This document shows positions 52,026 through 61,384 of a stretch of 64,000 bases of DNA, one piece after another (the stretch's first letter is position 1; each line of letters opens with the position of its first letter). The stretch is from contig NZ_CP104854.1 in NCBI RefSeq assembly GCF_050916235.1, forward strand, positions 310,001 to 374,000. The letters are read 5' to 3'. Position numbers and translations under genes: made by a program. The notes below the pieces were generated by a model. The model saw only the letters and a list, made by a program, of their open reading frames with translations. It made no database searches and had not been told where the DNA came from. This DNA comes from Maridesulfovibrio sp050916235 (GTDB taxonomy: Bacteria > Desulfobacterota > Desulfovibrionia > Desulfovibrionales > Desulfovibrionaceae).

Positions 52026-53606
52026 ATGAGAAAAAAAATGACTATTAAAGGACTGTCGGAAAGCGTGGATAATATTTATCTTTCCACTTTAAGCGAGATT
52101 CTGGAATCTATAGCGCCACATCATGATCTGGAGCCCAGCCTCAACGCAATTCTTGAAGTTCTGTCCAAGGACCTCCACTTTCCACGTGTTTTTCTTGCCA
52201 TTATGGACCCGGAGTCGGAAAGGCTGAAGCTTTCCATAACCCACAGCCCGGCAAAGGACTACTCTGTCACCTACCAGCCGGGTAAGGGCGTTATCGGCCG
52301 TGTTTATGAATCAGGCAAATCAGTTGTCATCCCCCGTATGGCCGATGACACGGAACTCATCAACAAGGCCTTCAGCAGATCAGAAGAGGAACTCAGAACC
52401 TCCTCATACATCTGCGTGCCGATAACCAACACCGACTCCAGCGGTAATCGGGAAGTACTTGGCACGCTGAGTGTTGACGCTCCTGTAATGCCCATGGACA
52501 ACCTGCTGGAACACAAGCAGTTCCTTGAAGTTGTTGCCTCGCTTATTTCCAATCAGGTGTCGAGGCTGCAGGAAGAGATGTCCATGCAGGCACAACTGCT
52601 TTCGCAGGGCATGATGCCCGGCACAATGGACATGCCTCCGCCGTCAGATTTCGTGGCGACCTCCAAAAGCATGCGACAGGTGCTCAGACAGGCTCGTCAG
52701 GTCGGCCCCAGCCGCGCCACAGCGCTGCTGCGCGGTGAATCCGGTACAGGTAAAGAACTTCTTGCAGAAGCCATCCACGGATGCAGTCCACGCCGTGAGA
52801 AGCCTCTGGTCAAGCTCAACTGTGCTGCACTCCCCGCCGAGCTGGTCGAAAGCGAACTTTTCGGACACCAGAAAGGAGCCTTCACTGGCGCCTACCAGAA
52901 CAAGCGCGGTCTATTCGAAGTCGCCAACAACGGAACACTGTTCCTTGATGAAATCGGAGAACTCTCCCTTGATGCTCAGGCCAAGGTTCTGCGCGCTATT
53001 CAGGAAAAGGAAATCCAGCGCGTAGGCTCCGAGCAGCCTATCGCAGTTGACGTGCGCCTGATCTGTGCTACCCACCAGCCGCTTGAAACCCTTCTGCGTG
53101 AAGGCAAATTCAGGGAAGACCTCTTTTACCGCATCAACGTTTTTCCTATCTTCATTCCGCCGTTGCGCGAACGCCGTGAGGACATCCTGCCGCTGGCAGA
53201 ACAGTTCCTTGAAGTCTTCGCAAAGGAATATGACAAGGAAATCAAAAGAATTTCCAGCCCGGCCATCGACCTTTTCACCCAGTACCACTGGCCGGGAAAC
53301 GTGCGTGAACTCAAGAACTGCATCGAACGTGCTGTCCTTATATGCGAGGAGGAGGTTATCAGAACCTACCACCTGCCGCCGACCCTGCAGACTGCCGAAT
53401 CCACCGCAACGGATACATCACTGTCATTCGGTGAGGCCGTAGCCAAGTTTGAGCAGGAACTGCTGGTTGATTCCCTCAAAAAAGCCCGCGGCAACATGCT
53501 GCAGGCTGCCCGGGATCTTCGCGTCAGCTACAGGATCGTGAACTACAAGGTCAAAAAGTACAATATTGATGTAAAGAAATACGCCGGCGGCAAGAAGAAG
53601 AAATAA
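52026..53606 (+). CDS. Sigma-54-dependent activator with GAF sensor domain (NifA-like)
   Basis: 526 residues from ATG 52026 (an in-frame ATG at 52038 is also possible). A GAF domain lies at about 35-180. The AAA+ domain at about 205-440 has Walker A GESGTGKE at 237-244, GAFTGA at 284-289 and Walker B GTLFLDE at 303-309. A C-terminal Fis-type helix-turn-helix is at about 475-515. It lacks a receiver, so activity depends on a ligand or redox state sensed by GAF. The frame is open upstream to 51876, but that part overlaps the iorAB hairpin and reads as non-coding. The target is probably the neighbouring oxidoreductase genes, but no sigma-54 promoter is seen at iorA. Confidence 0.9.
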   Translation: MRKKMTIKGLSESVDNIYLSTLSEILESIAPHHDLEPSLNAILEVLSKDLHFPRVFLAIMDPESERLKLSITHSPAKDYSVTYQPGKGVIGRVYESGKSVVIPRMADDTELINKAFSRSEEELRTSSYICVPITNTDSSGNREVLGTLSVDAPVMPMDNLLEHKQFLEVVASLISNQVSRLQEEMSMQAQLLSQGMMPGTMDMPPPSDFVATSKSMRQVLRQARQVGPSRATALLRGESGTGKELLAEAIHGCSPRREKPLVKLNCAALPAELVESELFGHQKGAFTGAYQNKRGLFEVANNGTLFLDEIGELSLDAQAKVLRAIQEKEIQRVGSEQPIAVDVRLICATHQPLETLLREGKFREDLFYRINVFPIFIPPLRERREDILPLAEQFLEVFAKEYDKEIKRISSPAIDLFTQYHWPGNVRELKNCIERAVLICEEEVIRTYHLPPTLQTAESTATDTSLSFGEAVAKFEQELLVDSLKKARGNMLQAARDLRVSYRIVNYKVKKYNIDVKKYAGGKKKK

Positions 53607-53609
53607 AGA

Positions 53610-54188
53610 ATGTACAGGACTGCACTCAGCGCAAGGTTTTCTGGACCGACATGCTGCGCGATCCTGTGCGTGCTGCTGATGATTATTACGGGTTGTTCCG
53701 GCTCTCATAAGCCGGGACAACCCTTTGTCATTCCTTTCGATTCAAAATTCATCACCGCAAACAGAACTCTTTCTGTTTCTGCAGCACTAAAACCGGACGG
53801 CAGTTCCGAGCGAGACTTCCTCTCCATCACCCAGCAGAGCTATCTCTTCGAAAACGGCAACGCCACTGCCAGGGTTCAACTCCTGCTGAACCGCAAGGCC
53901 GAGATCATCATCCCGGAAATCGGTCAATGGTCCACGGTTTCAATCGGCAACTGTTTCAGCAACGCCACAGGCGTACAATGCTTCACTGCACACGTGGACT
54001 GCCACCTTGTGCGCTCAACCTTCATCCCTACCGGAGAGCGCAGCCTTACCGTAATCAAGGTCCGAAACAGGGCACGCGAACCGCAAGAACTGTGTGAGCA
54101 ATGGGACCTGCACAATCTTTCCCCGGACCAGAAAGCAATGGTCGACGACTTCAACGATATTTCCGACTCCTTCTTTTCCTATAAGTAA
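53610..54188 (+). CDS. Unknown lipoprotein
   Basis: 192 residues, starting 4 bases after the sigma-54 activator stop, so co-transcribed. It has a hydrophobic signal and lipobox ITGC (Cys29). The rest is beta-rich, with several cysteines (NCFSNATGVQCFTAHVDCHL) that could form disulfides, and a C-terminal acidic tail (DDFNDISDSFF). I do not recognise a family. The ribosome-binding site is weak (AGAAATAAAG). Confidence 0.72.
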   Translation: MYRTALSARFSGPTCCAILCVLLMIITGCSGSHKPGQPFVIPFDSKFITANRTLSVSAALKPDGSSERDFLSITQQSYLFENGNATARVQLLLNRKAEIIIPEIGQWSTVSIGNCFSNATGVQCFTAHVDCHLVRSTFIPTGERSLTVIKVRNRAREPQELCEQWDLHNLSPDQKAMVDDFNDISDSFFSYK

Positions 54189-54265
54189 TCCTGCCGGGCT
54201 ACATGACCGGGCTTTCGCTCATTTCCAGCAGGCCCATATTTCAACAGAAGTATAGCTGATAGAAA

Positions 54266-54298
54266 AGCCCGCAGCACCTTTGATTGGTACTACGGGCT
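54266..54298. terminator. Terminator between convergent lipoprotein and korC genes
   Basis: AGCCCG pairs with CGGGCT, then AG/CT and ACC/GGT are interrupted by single mismatches, with a 7-base loop. On the minus strand TTTTC follows. It lies 35 bases after the korC stop. Confidence 0.65.
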
Positions 54299-54332
54299 AA
54301 TATTCTCCGGAACGAAAGGTCAGACAGTCCGG

Positions 54333-54959
54333 CTAGATGGAATCGTAGTTGTCTTCATCTTCGGAAACGACAACTACGGAACTGGATTTCCAGAGTTCCT
54401 CGATGTCACCGAAGTTTTTCTTTGCTTCGCGATACCCAAGATTGAACGCTTTCACGTTGATCTCACGGATCTTTGCTGGAAGCACATCCTCAAGGTTCTT
54501 GCGCATTACCCTTTGCTGGGCAAAAGGAAGCAGATAAGTAGCGGCACCCAGAACAATTGTGTTCATGGTCTGGGCAAGGCCGATCTTCTCCTTGGCAAGA
54601 CGTGTGAAAGGAAGCCCGATAAACTGGTTTACCGGAGGCTGCTTGACAAGATCGGTCTCAATCATGAGCAGTCCGCCCGGTTTCAGGTTACGATAATACA
54701 TGTTGCAGGCTTCCTGACTGAGTGCGATAAGCAGGTCCAGCGATTCAGCTTTCGGGTAACTGATTACACTGGAACTGACCACTAGATCGGAACGGCTGGC
54801 GCCTCCGCGAGCCTCAGGACCGTAACTCTGAGTCTGGGTCACGAAATAGCTGTGACCAAGAGAAAGACCGGAGCCCATGACCTTTCCGAGAGTAAGAATA
54901 CCCTGCCCGCCAAGCCCGGAAAGACGGATTTCAAATCTGTCGAGATGCATGTCAGCCAT
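54333..54959 (-). CDS. korC: 2-oxoacid:ferredoxin oxidoreductase gamma subunit (KorC)
   Basis: 208 residues, POR gamma domain, with RLSGLGGQGILTLGKVMGSG near 12-31, QSYGPEARGGASRSDLVVSS near 43 and TMNTIVLGAATYLLP near 129. The ATG overlaps the korB stop by one base (TAATG), with GGGAGG upstream. It is the last gene of korDABC. It is distinct from iorB about 2.5 kb away, which shows lower similarity in the substrate-pocket blocks. Confidence 0.93.
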   Translation of the reverse strand: MADMHLDRFEIRLSGLGGQGILTLGKVMGSGLSLGHSYFVTQTQSYGPEARGGASRSDLVVSSSVISYPKAESLDLLIALSQEACNMYYRNLKPGGLLMIETDLVKQPPVNQFIGLPFTRLAKEKIGLAQTMNTIVLGAATYLLPFAQQRVMRKNLEDVLPAKIREINVKAFNLGYREAKKNFGDIEELWKSSSVVVVSEDEDNYDSI

Positions 54960-55795
54960 TACGCACCTCCCTGACATCTGGCGGCCATTTCATAGAATTT
55001 TTCTTCAAGACCCGGAGTATCCTTCTGCACAAAGATGCCTGAAGGGACTTTCCTGGCCTTTTCTTCCTCGCTGAGCTTTTCATAACGCTCAATGTCAATA
55101 ACGTCCCGCTTAAGCATCTGGAACATCTCCACCGGACTCTTGTACTTGTTCTTACGCCCGAACTGGGTATGGCAGGGGGTGAGAATCTCGACCACGCCGA
55201 AACCGGGGTTACTGATACCGGCCATGATCATCTGATCCAGCTTGTTGACGTGGAATACGCTGCCGCGAGCGACGAAATTGGCCTTGGCGGCCTTCATCAG
55301 CTCTACGCAGTCAAAGCTCTGCTCCATCTGCCCCATGGGGGTGGTCATGGAAAAAGCTCCGCTGGGAGTTGTGGGCGAGCACTGTCCGCCGGTCATGCCG
55401 TAAATATTGTTGTTGAGGATAAGTGCGGTAACGCCGATGTTCCTGCGTGCTGCATGGATCAGGTGGTTTCCGCCGATTGCCATGGAATCACCGTCCCCCA
55501 TGACAACAATCACGTGCATGCCTGGCTTTGCCATCTTGATACCGGTAGCGAAGGTCAGGGCACGCCCGTGAGTGGTGTGTACGGTGTTGAAATCAACATA
55601 AACGGCAAGCCTGCCGGAACAGCCGATACCGGCAACCACGCAGACTTCATCCTTGGAAAGCCCCAGACCGTGGATTGAACGGATCAGTGAACCGAGGACG
55701 ATACCATGACCGCAACCGGCACAGAAAACGTGCGGGAACTTCTTGTTGTGTCTCAGATACTCATGAATGAGCTGTGTTCCTTTCATATCAGCCAT
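54959..55795 (-). CDS. korB: 2-oxoacid:ferredoxin oxidoreductase beta subunit, TPP-binding (KorB)
   Basis: 278 residues. The TPP-binding subunit has the cysteine motif CAGCGHG (near 25-31), the TPP motif GDGDSMAIGGNH near 99 and the NNNIYGMTGGQCSPT block near 128. It catalyses oxidative decarboxylation of 2-oxoglutarate (or a related 2-oxoacid) to acyl-CoA. It begins two bases after korA ends. The 2-oxoglutarate assignment rests on the korDABC gene order typical of KGOR. Confidence 0.94.
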   Translation of the reverse strand: MADMKGTQLIHEYLRHNKKFPHVFCAGCGHGIVLGSLIRSIHGLGLSKDEVCVVAGIGCSGRLAVYVDFNTVHTTHGRALTFATGIKMAKPGMHVIVVMGDGDSMAIGGNHLIHAARRNIGVTALILNNNIYGMTGGQCSPTTPSGAFSMTTPMGQMEQSFDCVELMKAAKANFVARGSVFHVNKLDQMIMAGISNPGFGVVEILTPCHTQFGRKNKYKSPVEMFQMLKRDVIDIERYEKLSEEEKARKVPSGIFVQKDTPGLEEKFYEMAARCQGGA

Positions 55796-55797
55796 GA

Positions 55798-56949
55798 CTA
55801 CACCCGTGTTAAGACTTTGAGGATTTCAGCGGGAGTGATGATCTGCCCGTCGACCTTGTTGATGGTCCGAACGCTTACCTGACCGTTATTGACCCTTTTT
55901 ACCTCCCGTGACATCTGTCCCATGTTCATCTCGGGTACAATAATCGTCTTGGCCCTTGCCATGACTCTTTCAGTAGCCTTTCTGGGATAGGGGAAAAGGG
56001 TCGAGAGCTTAAGCAAACCGGCCTTCACACCGAGATCACGTGCCTGCTTGACCGCAAGTTCGGCAGAACGAGCAACGGTCCCGTAAGCGATAACGCAGAC
56101 GTCACAGTCATCGGTATCAATTTCATCCACAATCTGCACATCGTGCAGGAACTGGTCGATCTTGCGGAAGAGTCGTTCGTTAAGATCCCTTACCTCATCA
56201 GGACGTGAGGTGGGGAAGCCATTAACATCGTGGGTCAGGCCGGTAACGTGAAAACGGTAACCGGACCCGATGGCAGGCATGGGCGGTACTCCGCGAACGG
56301 TTTCCTCATACGGCTTATACCATTCCGGAGGCATGGTAGGAACGATGCGGTTGAATACCTCAAATTCATCTTCATTGGGAATAATGATTTTCTCACGCGT
56401 GTGAGCAGTGATCTCATCGATAAGCAGAACAACCGGAGATCTGTATTTTTCCGCAAGGTTGAAGGCCTCAATGGTCATATCAAGACACTCCTGAACATTG
56501 GACGCGGAAAGAACAATTATCGAATGGTCCCCATGAGTCCCCCATCTGGCCTGCTGAACATCGCCCTGCGCAGGAGAAGTGGGAAGTCCGGTGCTGGGGC
56601 CGCCACGCATTACGTTGACGATTACCAGCGGTGTTTCAGTGATGCAGCCGTAGCCGAGATGTTCCTGCATAAGGGAAAATCCCGGTCCGGAAGTTGCCGT
56701 CATAGCCTTGCGTCCTGCAAGGGAACCGCCGATTACCGCTCCAAGACCGCCGATTTCATCCTCCATCTGGATGAAAGCACCGTTAGGAATCTGCGGCAGG
56801 CGTTGGGCCATAATCTCCATAATCTCCGAAGAAGGAGTGATGGGATATCCGGCATAGAAAGTACATCCGGCCAAAAGCGCTCCTTCAACGACAGCCTCGT
56901 TTCCCAGAGCGAAAATTTCCTTATTACTCTTTTTCTTTGGTCTGGCCAT
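55798..56949 (-). CDS. korA: 2-oxoacid:ferredoxin oxidoreductase alpha subunit (KorA)
   Basis: 383 residues. The pyrimidine-binding domain has GCTFYAGYPITPSSEIMEIM (near 29-48) and EDEIGGLGAVIGGSLAGRKA near 63. The transketolase C-terminal-like domain is near 250-380. Full length for the KGOR alpha subunit. It starts 11 bases after the korD ferredoxin gene. No gene other than the ferredoxin lies upstream. Confidence 0.94.
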   Translation of the reverse strand: MARPKKKSNKEIFALGNEAVVEGALLAGCTFYAGYPITPSSEIMEIMAQRLPQIPNGAFIQMEDEIGGLGAVIGGSLAGRKAMTATSGPGFSLMQEHLGYGCITETPLVIVNVMRGGPSTGLPTSPAQGDVQQARWGTHGDHSIIVLSASNVQECLDMTIEAFNLAEKYRSPVVLLIDEITAHTREKIIIPNEDEFEVFNRIVPTMPPEWYKPYEETVRGVPPMPAIGSGYRFHVTGLTHDVNGFPTSRPDEVRDLNERLFRKIDQFLHDVQIVDEIDTDDCDVCVIAYGTVARSAELAVKQARDLGVKAGLLKLSTLFPYPRKATERVMARAKTIIVPEMNMGQMSREVKRVNNGQVSVRTINKVDGQIITPAEILKVLTRV

Positions 56950-56960
56950 GGAAGCTCACC

Positions 56961-57272
56961 TTATCCCTTGTCCGTTTCGGAACTCTGTTTTTCCGCAGCC
57001 GTATCGGCCTTGCGGGCTGCCTTCTCAAGGACGGCCCTGCAAACCGCGGGGATTTCGTCTTCTGCCTTAGGGCGGACCATTATCGCGAAGTCGGGGCAGT
57101 GCAGTTCGCAGAAGCCGCAACTGACGCAATCCTCCTCCCTGACAACCACCGCCTTGCCCTGATCATTCAATTCCATGACCTTTCCCGGACAGAAGGCAAC
57201 GCATATGCCGCAGCCCTTACACCAGTCCGGAAAAATAGTAACTGTGCTATTTCCCTTGCGTTTGACACTCAT
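56961..57272 (-). CDS. korD: 4Fe-4S ferredoxin subunit (KorD)
   Basis: 103 residues with two 4Fe-4S motifs, Cys18/21/24/28 and Cys49/52/55/59, followed by a charged Ala/Glu/Lys-rich tail. It is the delta (ferredoxin-like) subunit that carries electrons away from KorAB. It leads the korDABC operon. The 408 bases upstream (57273-57680) hold no gene. Confidence 0.93.
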   Translation of the reverse strand: MSVKRKGNSTVTIFPDWCKGCGICVAFCPGKVMELNDQGKAVVVREEDCVSCGFCELHCPDFAIMVRPKAEDEIPAVCRAVLEKAARKADTAAEKQSSETDKG

Positions 57273-57680
57273 AACCTGATCCAGGTTGAGGGTAACTTAA
57301 CCCACCCGCTTCCCTCTCCAGTGATAAACGGGCGAACCTCGACAAAATCACCCTGAATTACTCCAAAAAATAATCAAGGTGTAAATTCGGCCCTAGCATG
57401 GTAATACCGTACATGCAACAGGAATTGGAACATTTATTTTAATATTATAAAATAATTTCCACTTAATTGACATGAATATGCTTTACCTTTAACTTCATAT
57501 AAATTGGATAATTTCATACATACGCATACTGATTGATCGGACAATCACATACAACACAACAAAAAAAGAGCCTACGTTACATAGACTCTTTCATTCGATG
57601 ACATTTTCTGCATTAAATTAATTCCCCCTTGGGATTAAAATGCGGAACAAGCAATCCCGACTACTGCTTATTATTCACCA
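57273..57680. other. Intergenic region between korD and the GGDEF/EAL gene
   Basis: 408 bases, AT-rich in the middle (about 57420-57500), with no credible reading frame. A partial palindrome centred on GGTAATACC lies near 57397-57417 (GCATG...CATGC arms). The GGDEF/EAL terminator is at 57565-57591. The korD promoter must be here, but I could not find a convincing match for sigma-70 or sigma-54. Confidence 0.5.
57565..57591 (-). terminator. Intrinsic terminator of the GGDEF/EAL gene
   Basis: AAAGAG pairs with CTCTTT and CTA with TAG inside, one mismatch between, 7-base loop. On the minus strand seven T residues follow. It is about 90 bases after the stop codon at 57681. Confidence 0.7.
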
Positions 57681-60533
57681 TCACTCTGTCAAACCATCAT
57701 TTATCCATTCATCCTGAGCAGTTCCAAGCTGCAACTCTCCCCGAAAATGCGATTCAACGGTTTTTACGCTTACAGGTCTTGAGAAAAGATAACCCTGGCC
57801 GAATTCACATCCCATGGCTCTCAGCATAGCCTGCTGCTCATCGTTTTCAACCCCTTCTGCCACAACATTCAGGCCCAGGTTGTGAGCAAGGTTGACTATG
57901 GCTTTTACTATTTCGGTATTTTCAACCGAATCACGCATCCTGCTCACGAAACTCAGGTCCACCTTAAGCTGATCAAGCGGAAACTCCTGCAGATTGCTCA
58001 TCGAAGAATACCCGGTTCCAAAATCATCAATGGAGACAAGAACTCCAGCTCCCTTGAGACGGTTCAGCATATCCACGGCCTGCTTGGCCCGTTCCATAAT
58101 GGCTGTTTCAGTTATCTCAACCTTGAGGTTATGGGGCGGCAGCCCCACTTCATTCAGATTGGACAGGATATTATCCACCAGTGTCGGCTGCGAGAACTGC
58201 CGTCCTGAGATATTTATGGACATTACCATATCTGAAGCACTCTCAAAAGAGCTTACCCAACTCTTCATCTGCCGACAGGCCTGGGTGATGACCCAGCTAC
58301 CCAGCTCAAAGATAAGCCCGGATTCTTCCGCCATTGGAATGAAGTCGTTGGGCATGACCAGACCGCGCTGTGGGTGGTTCCAGCGAATAAGAGCCTCAAA
58401 GCCCACAACCCGGTTATCCTTCATCGAATAGATAGGCTGATAATCAAGAAAAAATTCATTGCCTGCGATAGCAGAGCGCAGATCACTCTCAAGCTGCATT
58501 GCCAGCACGGCCTGATCCAGCATACGCCGGTTGAAGACTTTGATCCGGTCGCGTCCGCCTTCCTTTGCCTGATGCATGGCCACGTTGGAGTTCTGGATAA
58601 TCTCCTCCGGCTTCTCATACTCGGTAGGACTCAAAAGCACGCCGTAGCTGGCGGCCACATTTATCTTGTGTCCGTCAATCATGAGCGGAACACTCAGGTT
58701 ATCCCTGAGACGTCTGACGATGCGGATACCTTCACGGGGGGAAATAAGCTCCTCCAGAACGATAATGAATTCGTCACCGCCGAACCGGGAAACAGTATCA
58801 AGATCACGGATGGATTGCAGTAACCGCTTGGAAACCTCCACAAGCAGCTTGTCTCCGATATTGTGACCGAGACTGTCGTTGATAATCTTGAAGCGGTCCA
58901 GATCCATGAAAACGACCGCGTAATAATAGTTTTCGCGCCGCTTGGAACGCTCCACCGCCTGCAGAATCCTGTCACAACAGAGAGTCCTGTTGGCCAGACC
59001 TGTCAAAGGATCGTGCAGTGCTTCGTACTGGAGCTGTTTTTCCATGAACTTGCGCTTGGTAATATCGCGCAGTGATACGCGCAGGCCCAACGAAGTGCCG
59101 TCATCAGCAGAAACCTGATGGCCGGTCAGGGAAACCCAGCGCAAAAGTCCGTCTCTGCGGAAAAGCCGCATGTCGGTACCGTCTGCGGAGAGAAACTTTC
59201 CGTTCATGGCAGCCTGCCAGTACTCACGGTCATTCTTGTGCAGAATATTCTCCACGCGCATGGGCCCTTCCATGAAATAACCCTTGGGGTAACCGGAAAT
59301 ACGTTCGCATGACGGGCTTACATATTTAACGGTGCCGGAAGGACCGATCCACATCTCCCAGTCAAAGGTATATTCGGCAATTGTACGATACTCCTCTTCC
59401 GAGGCCCGCAGTGCCTTCTCCATCAGCTTGTAGCTGGATATATCGGTGATAAAAGCAAAGGTGAGCGTATCCAGATCGCTCTCAAGGAGATGGGTTGCGT
59501 TGACAAATATATCGACTTCACGTCCTTCCCGGTTGGTGAAACCGAGTTCAAAACGGTAATCCTTACGGCTTCTGTCAGAAAGTCGTTCCGCCGCAGATTC
59601 GCCGAGCAGCCGGAGAACGGACTCCCCAAGCAGTTCTTCACGAGATCCACCGACCAGCTTACAGAATGCAGGGTTCACATCAAGTATGACCTGCTCGTCA
59701 TCTATCATGAAAAACCCTTCCGCAGTGGTTTCTACCAGAGCCCTATACCTTTTTTCACTTTTAATTAGCGATTTGGCAGCTTTTTCGCGCTTGAGGATTT
59801 CCGCCTGCAGGACCTTGTTGACTTCCTCCAGACTGCTTTCGCGGCTTGCAATTTCCTCAGTCATACGGTTGAAACGCGAACCTATTTCGAGCAGTTCAAT
59901 ATAGTTAAACTCCTCGAAACGGTAGGAAAAATCCCCCATGGCAACCTTGTCCATCCCTTTACGCAGCCGTGCAAGCGGGTTCCGGATAAAATAATCCATC
60001 AGGAATCCGGTAATGATATAGATGACTGCTACGGAAGTAAGGAAGGTAAGGCTGGAGACAAACAGGATCCAGTCCAGATTTCGGCTGTAAGCCTTGCTGG
60101 AGAGTTCAAGCTTGATTGTGCCAATTTTTTCTTTATCAATATAGAGGTCCCGGGTGCGCACAATGGGGTTGTCGTCCTCTTCGCCCGGACGCACAAAATT
60201 GAAAAGAACGTCACCGTTGAAGTCGGTTATCTGCAACTTGGCGAACTGGTCATTCTGAGTATACGCGCTGCAGACGTGTTTGAGTGACCCCATGTCAAAG
60301 TTCCAGATAGGAAATGTAACAGACTTGGAAAGCTGATCGATATAGGTGTCCGCCTTTTCCTCAAACTCCTGCCGGAGCATCTTGGACCGGCCGAAATATT
60401 CATATGCAGTGACAAGACCTATGATTATGGCAAGGGCAAAGACAAGACAGGCCGAGAGGTCTCTTGAGATAGACCTCTCCCCTTTCTTCAATGAAAATAC
60501 AGGCCGTTTGCGGGCAGTATTGTGTTCCGACAT
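57681..60533 (-). CDS. Membrane-bound PAS-PAS-GGDEF-EAL protein, cyclic-di-GMP turnover
   Basis: 950 residues. Membrane helix 29-46, periplasmic sensor domain 47-152, second helix 153-178, HAMP about 181-235, PAS about 258-370, PAS about 375-495. GGDEF is at 585-589 with inhibitory-site RDLD at 576-579, exactly five residues before. EAL at 713-715 has further active-site blocks ITETAI, DDFGTG and VAEGVEN intact. Both diguanylate cyclase and phosphodiesterase activity are therefore possible. Product inhibition through RxxD is expected. No dedicated target is adjacent, and it is transcribed alone. Confidence 0.95.
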   Translation of the reverse strand: MSEHNTARKRPVFSLKKGERSISRDLSACLVFALAIIIGLVTAYEYFGRSKMLRQEFEEKADTYIDQLSKSVTFPIWNFDMGSLKHVCSAYTQNDQFAKLQITDFNGDVLFNFVRPGEEDDNPIVRTRDLYIDKEKIGTIKLELSSKAYSRNLDWILFVSSLTFLTSVAVIYIITGFLMDYFIRNPLARLRKGMDKVAMGDFSYRFEEFNYIELLEIGSRFNRMTEEIASRESSLEEVNKVLQAEILKREKAAKSLIKSEKRYRALVETTAEGFFMIDDEQVILDVNPAFCKLVGGSREELLGESVLRLLGESAAERLSDRSRKDYRFELGFTNREGREVDIFVNATHLLESDLDTLTFAFITDISSYKLMEKALRASEEEYRTIAEYTFDWEMWIGPSGTVKYVSPSCERISGYPKGYFMEGPMRVENILHKNDREYWQAAMNGKFLSADGTDMRLFRRDGLLRWVSLTGHQVSADDGTSLGLRVSLRDITKRKFMEKQLQYEALHDPLTGLANRTLCCDRILQAVERSKRRENYYYAVVFMDLDRFKIINDSLGHNIGDKLLVEVSKRLLQSIRDLDTVSRFGGDEFIIVLEELISPREGIRIVRRLRDNLSVPLMIDGHKINVAASYGVLLSPTEYEKPEEIIQNSNVAMHQAKEGGRDRIKVFNRRMLDQAVLAMQLESDLRSAIAGNEFFLDYQPIYSMKDNRVVGFEALIRWNHPQRGLVMPNDFIPMAEESGLIFELGSWVITQACRQMKSWVSSFESASDMVMSINISGRQFSQPTLVDNILSNLNEVGLPPHNLKVEITETAIMERAKQAVDMLNRLKGAGVLVSIDDFGTGYSSMSNLQEFPLDQLKVDLSFVSRMRDSVENTEIVKAIVNLAHNLGLNVVAEGVENDEQQAMLRAMGCEFGQGYLFSRPVSVKTVESHFRGELQLGTAQDEWINDGLTE

Positions 60534-60706
60534 ATTTCAGCGCACCAGAAATGTAAGCAGGGTAAATTAAAAATATATTAAATATGAGAAGAGCATGATA
60601 TTCACATTTAAAAGCAAAAGTCCACACCGTTGTAGCGACCAGAAAAATTTATAACTGCTTACACCGCAATCCGTCTGAAAAGGGCCTTTTGACGGCAACA
60701 ATGTCG

Positions 60707-61381
60707 TCAAAAGTCACAGCTCAGCCCCTTTTCCTCCAACACCTCCTCGGCAAGCGCATTCACCACGCAGGCGGCCAGTGCAGAACCGCCCTTGCGACCT
60801 TCAATTGAAATATACGGAATTCTGCCATACTCCATGAGCATGGCTTTCGATTCTGCGGCGTTGACGAAACCGACCGGCATACCGACCACCAGGGCAGGCA
60901 TATCCAGACTGCCGTCTTCAATAAGTTTGATCATCCGGATAAGTGCCGTCGGAGCGTTGCCGATAACATGAATTGCAGGCTTCATGGAATCGGCTATGAC
61001 ATCTAGGGCAGCCTGAGCCCGTGTTGTACCATTCTCCCTTGCGGCGGCAATTACTTCCGGGTCATTCATAAGACAGCGCACCTCGCAGCCAAGCGGGGTC
61101 ATACGGCGCATGGGTATGCCGCAACGAGCCATTTCAGTATCCGTAACTATGGTGCAGCCGTTTCGCAGAGCCTTCAGCCCCTGCCCTACAGCTTGGGTAT
61201 GAAAGCGGACCAGATCAATAAGTTCGAAATCAGCTGTTGTATGTACCATACGCCGCACTATCTTCCAGTGCAGACCCTCGAATTTCCGAGGCTCAGGTAC
61301 TTCTGAATCAATAATTTCAAACGACTTTTTCTCAATATCGCCGGGTTTGCCCACGGCCATCAACTCGATTTTACCTGACAA
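60707..61381 (-). CDS. cobH: Precorrin-8X methylmutase (CobH/CbiC)
   Basis: 224 residues, full length. It moves a methyl group from C11 to C12 to give hydrogenobyrinic or cobyrinic acid in cobalamin synthesis. The catalytic His47 is in RRMVHTTADFE. The stretch IVTDTEMARCGIP near 78 and the NAPTALIRMIKLIEDG block near 141 are typical. It starts three bases after deoC, so the two form a unit. The other corrin genes are not in the window, and cobalt supply or early corrin genes must be elsewhere. Confidence 0.95.
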   Translation of the reverse strand: MSGKIELMAVGKPGDIEKKSFEIIDSEVPEPRKFEGLHWKIVRRMVHTTADFELIDLVRFHTQAVGQGLKALRNGCTIVTDTEMARCGIPMRRMTPLGCEVRCLMNDPEVIAAARENGTTRAQAALDVIADSMKPAIHVIGNAPTALIRMIKLIEDGSLDMPALVVGMPVGFVNAAESKAMLMEYGRIPYISIEGRKGGSALAACVVNALAEEVLEEKGLSCDF

Positions 61382-61384
61382 GAA

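Noticed and set aside
60671..60695. Imperfect hairpin just after cobH considered as a terminator
   Set aside because: The stem has a 2-base bulge and no T-run on the minus strand, so I did not list it.
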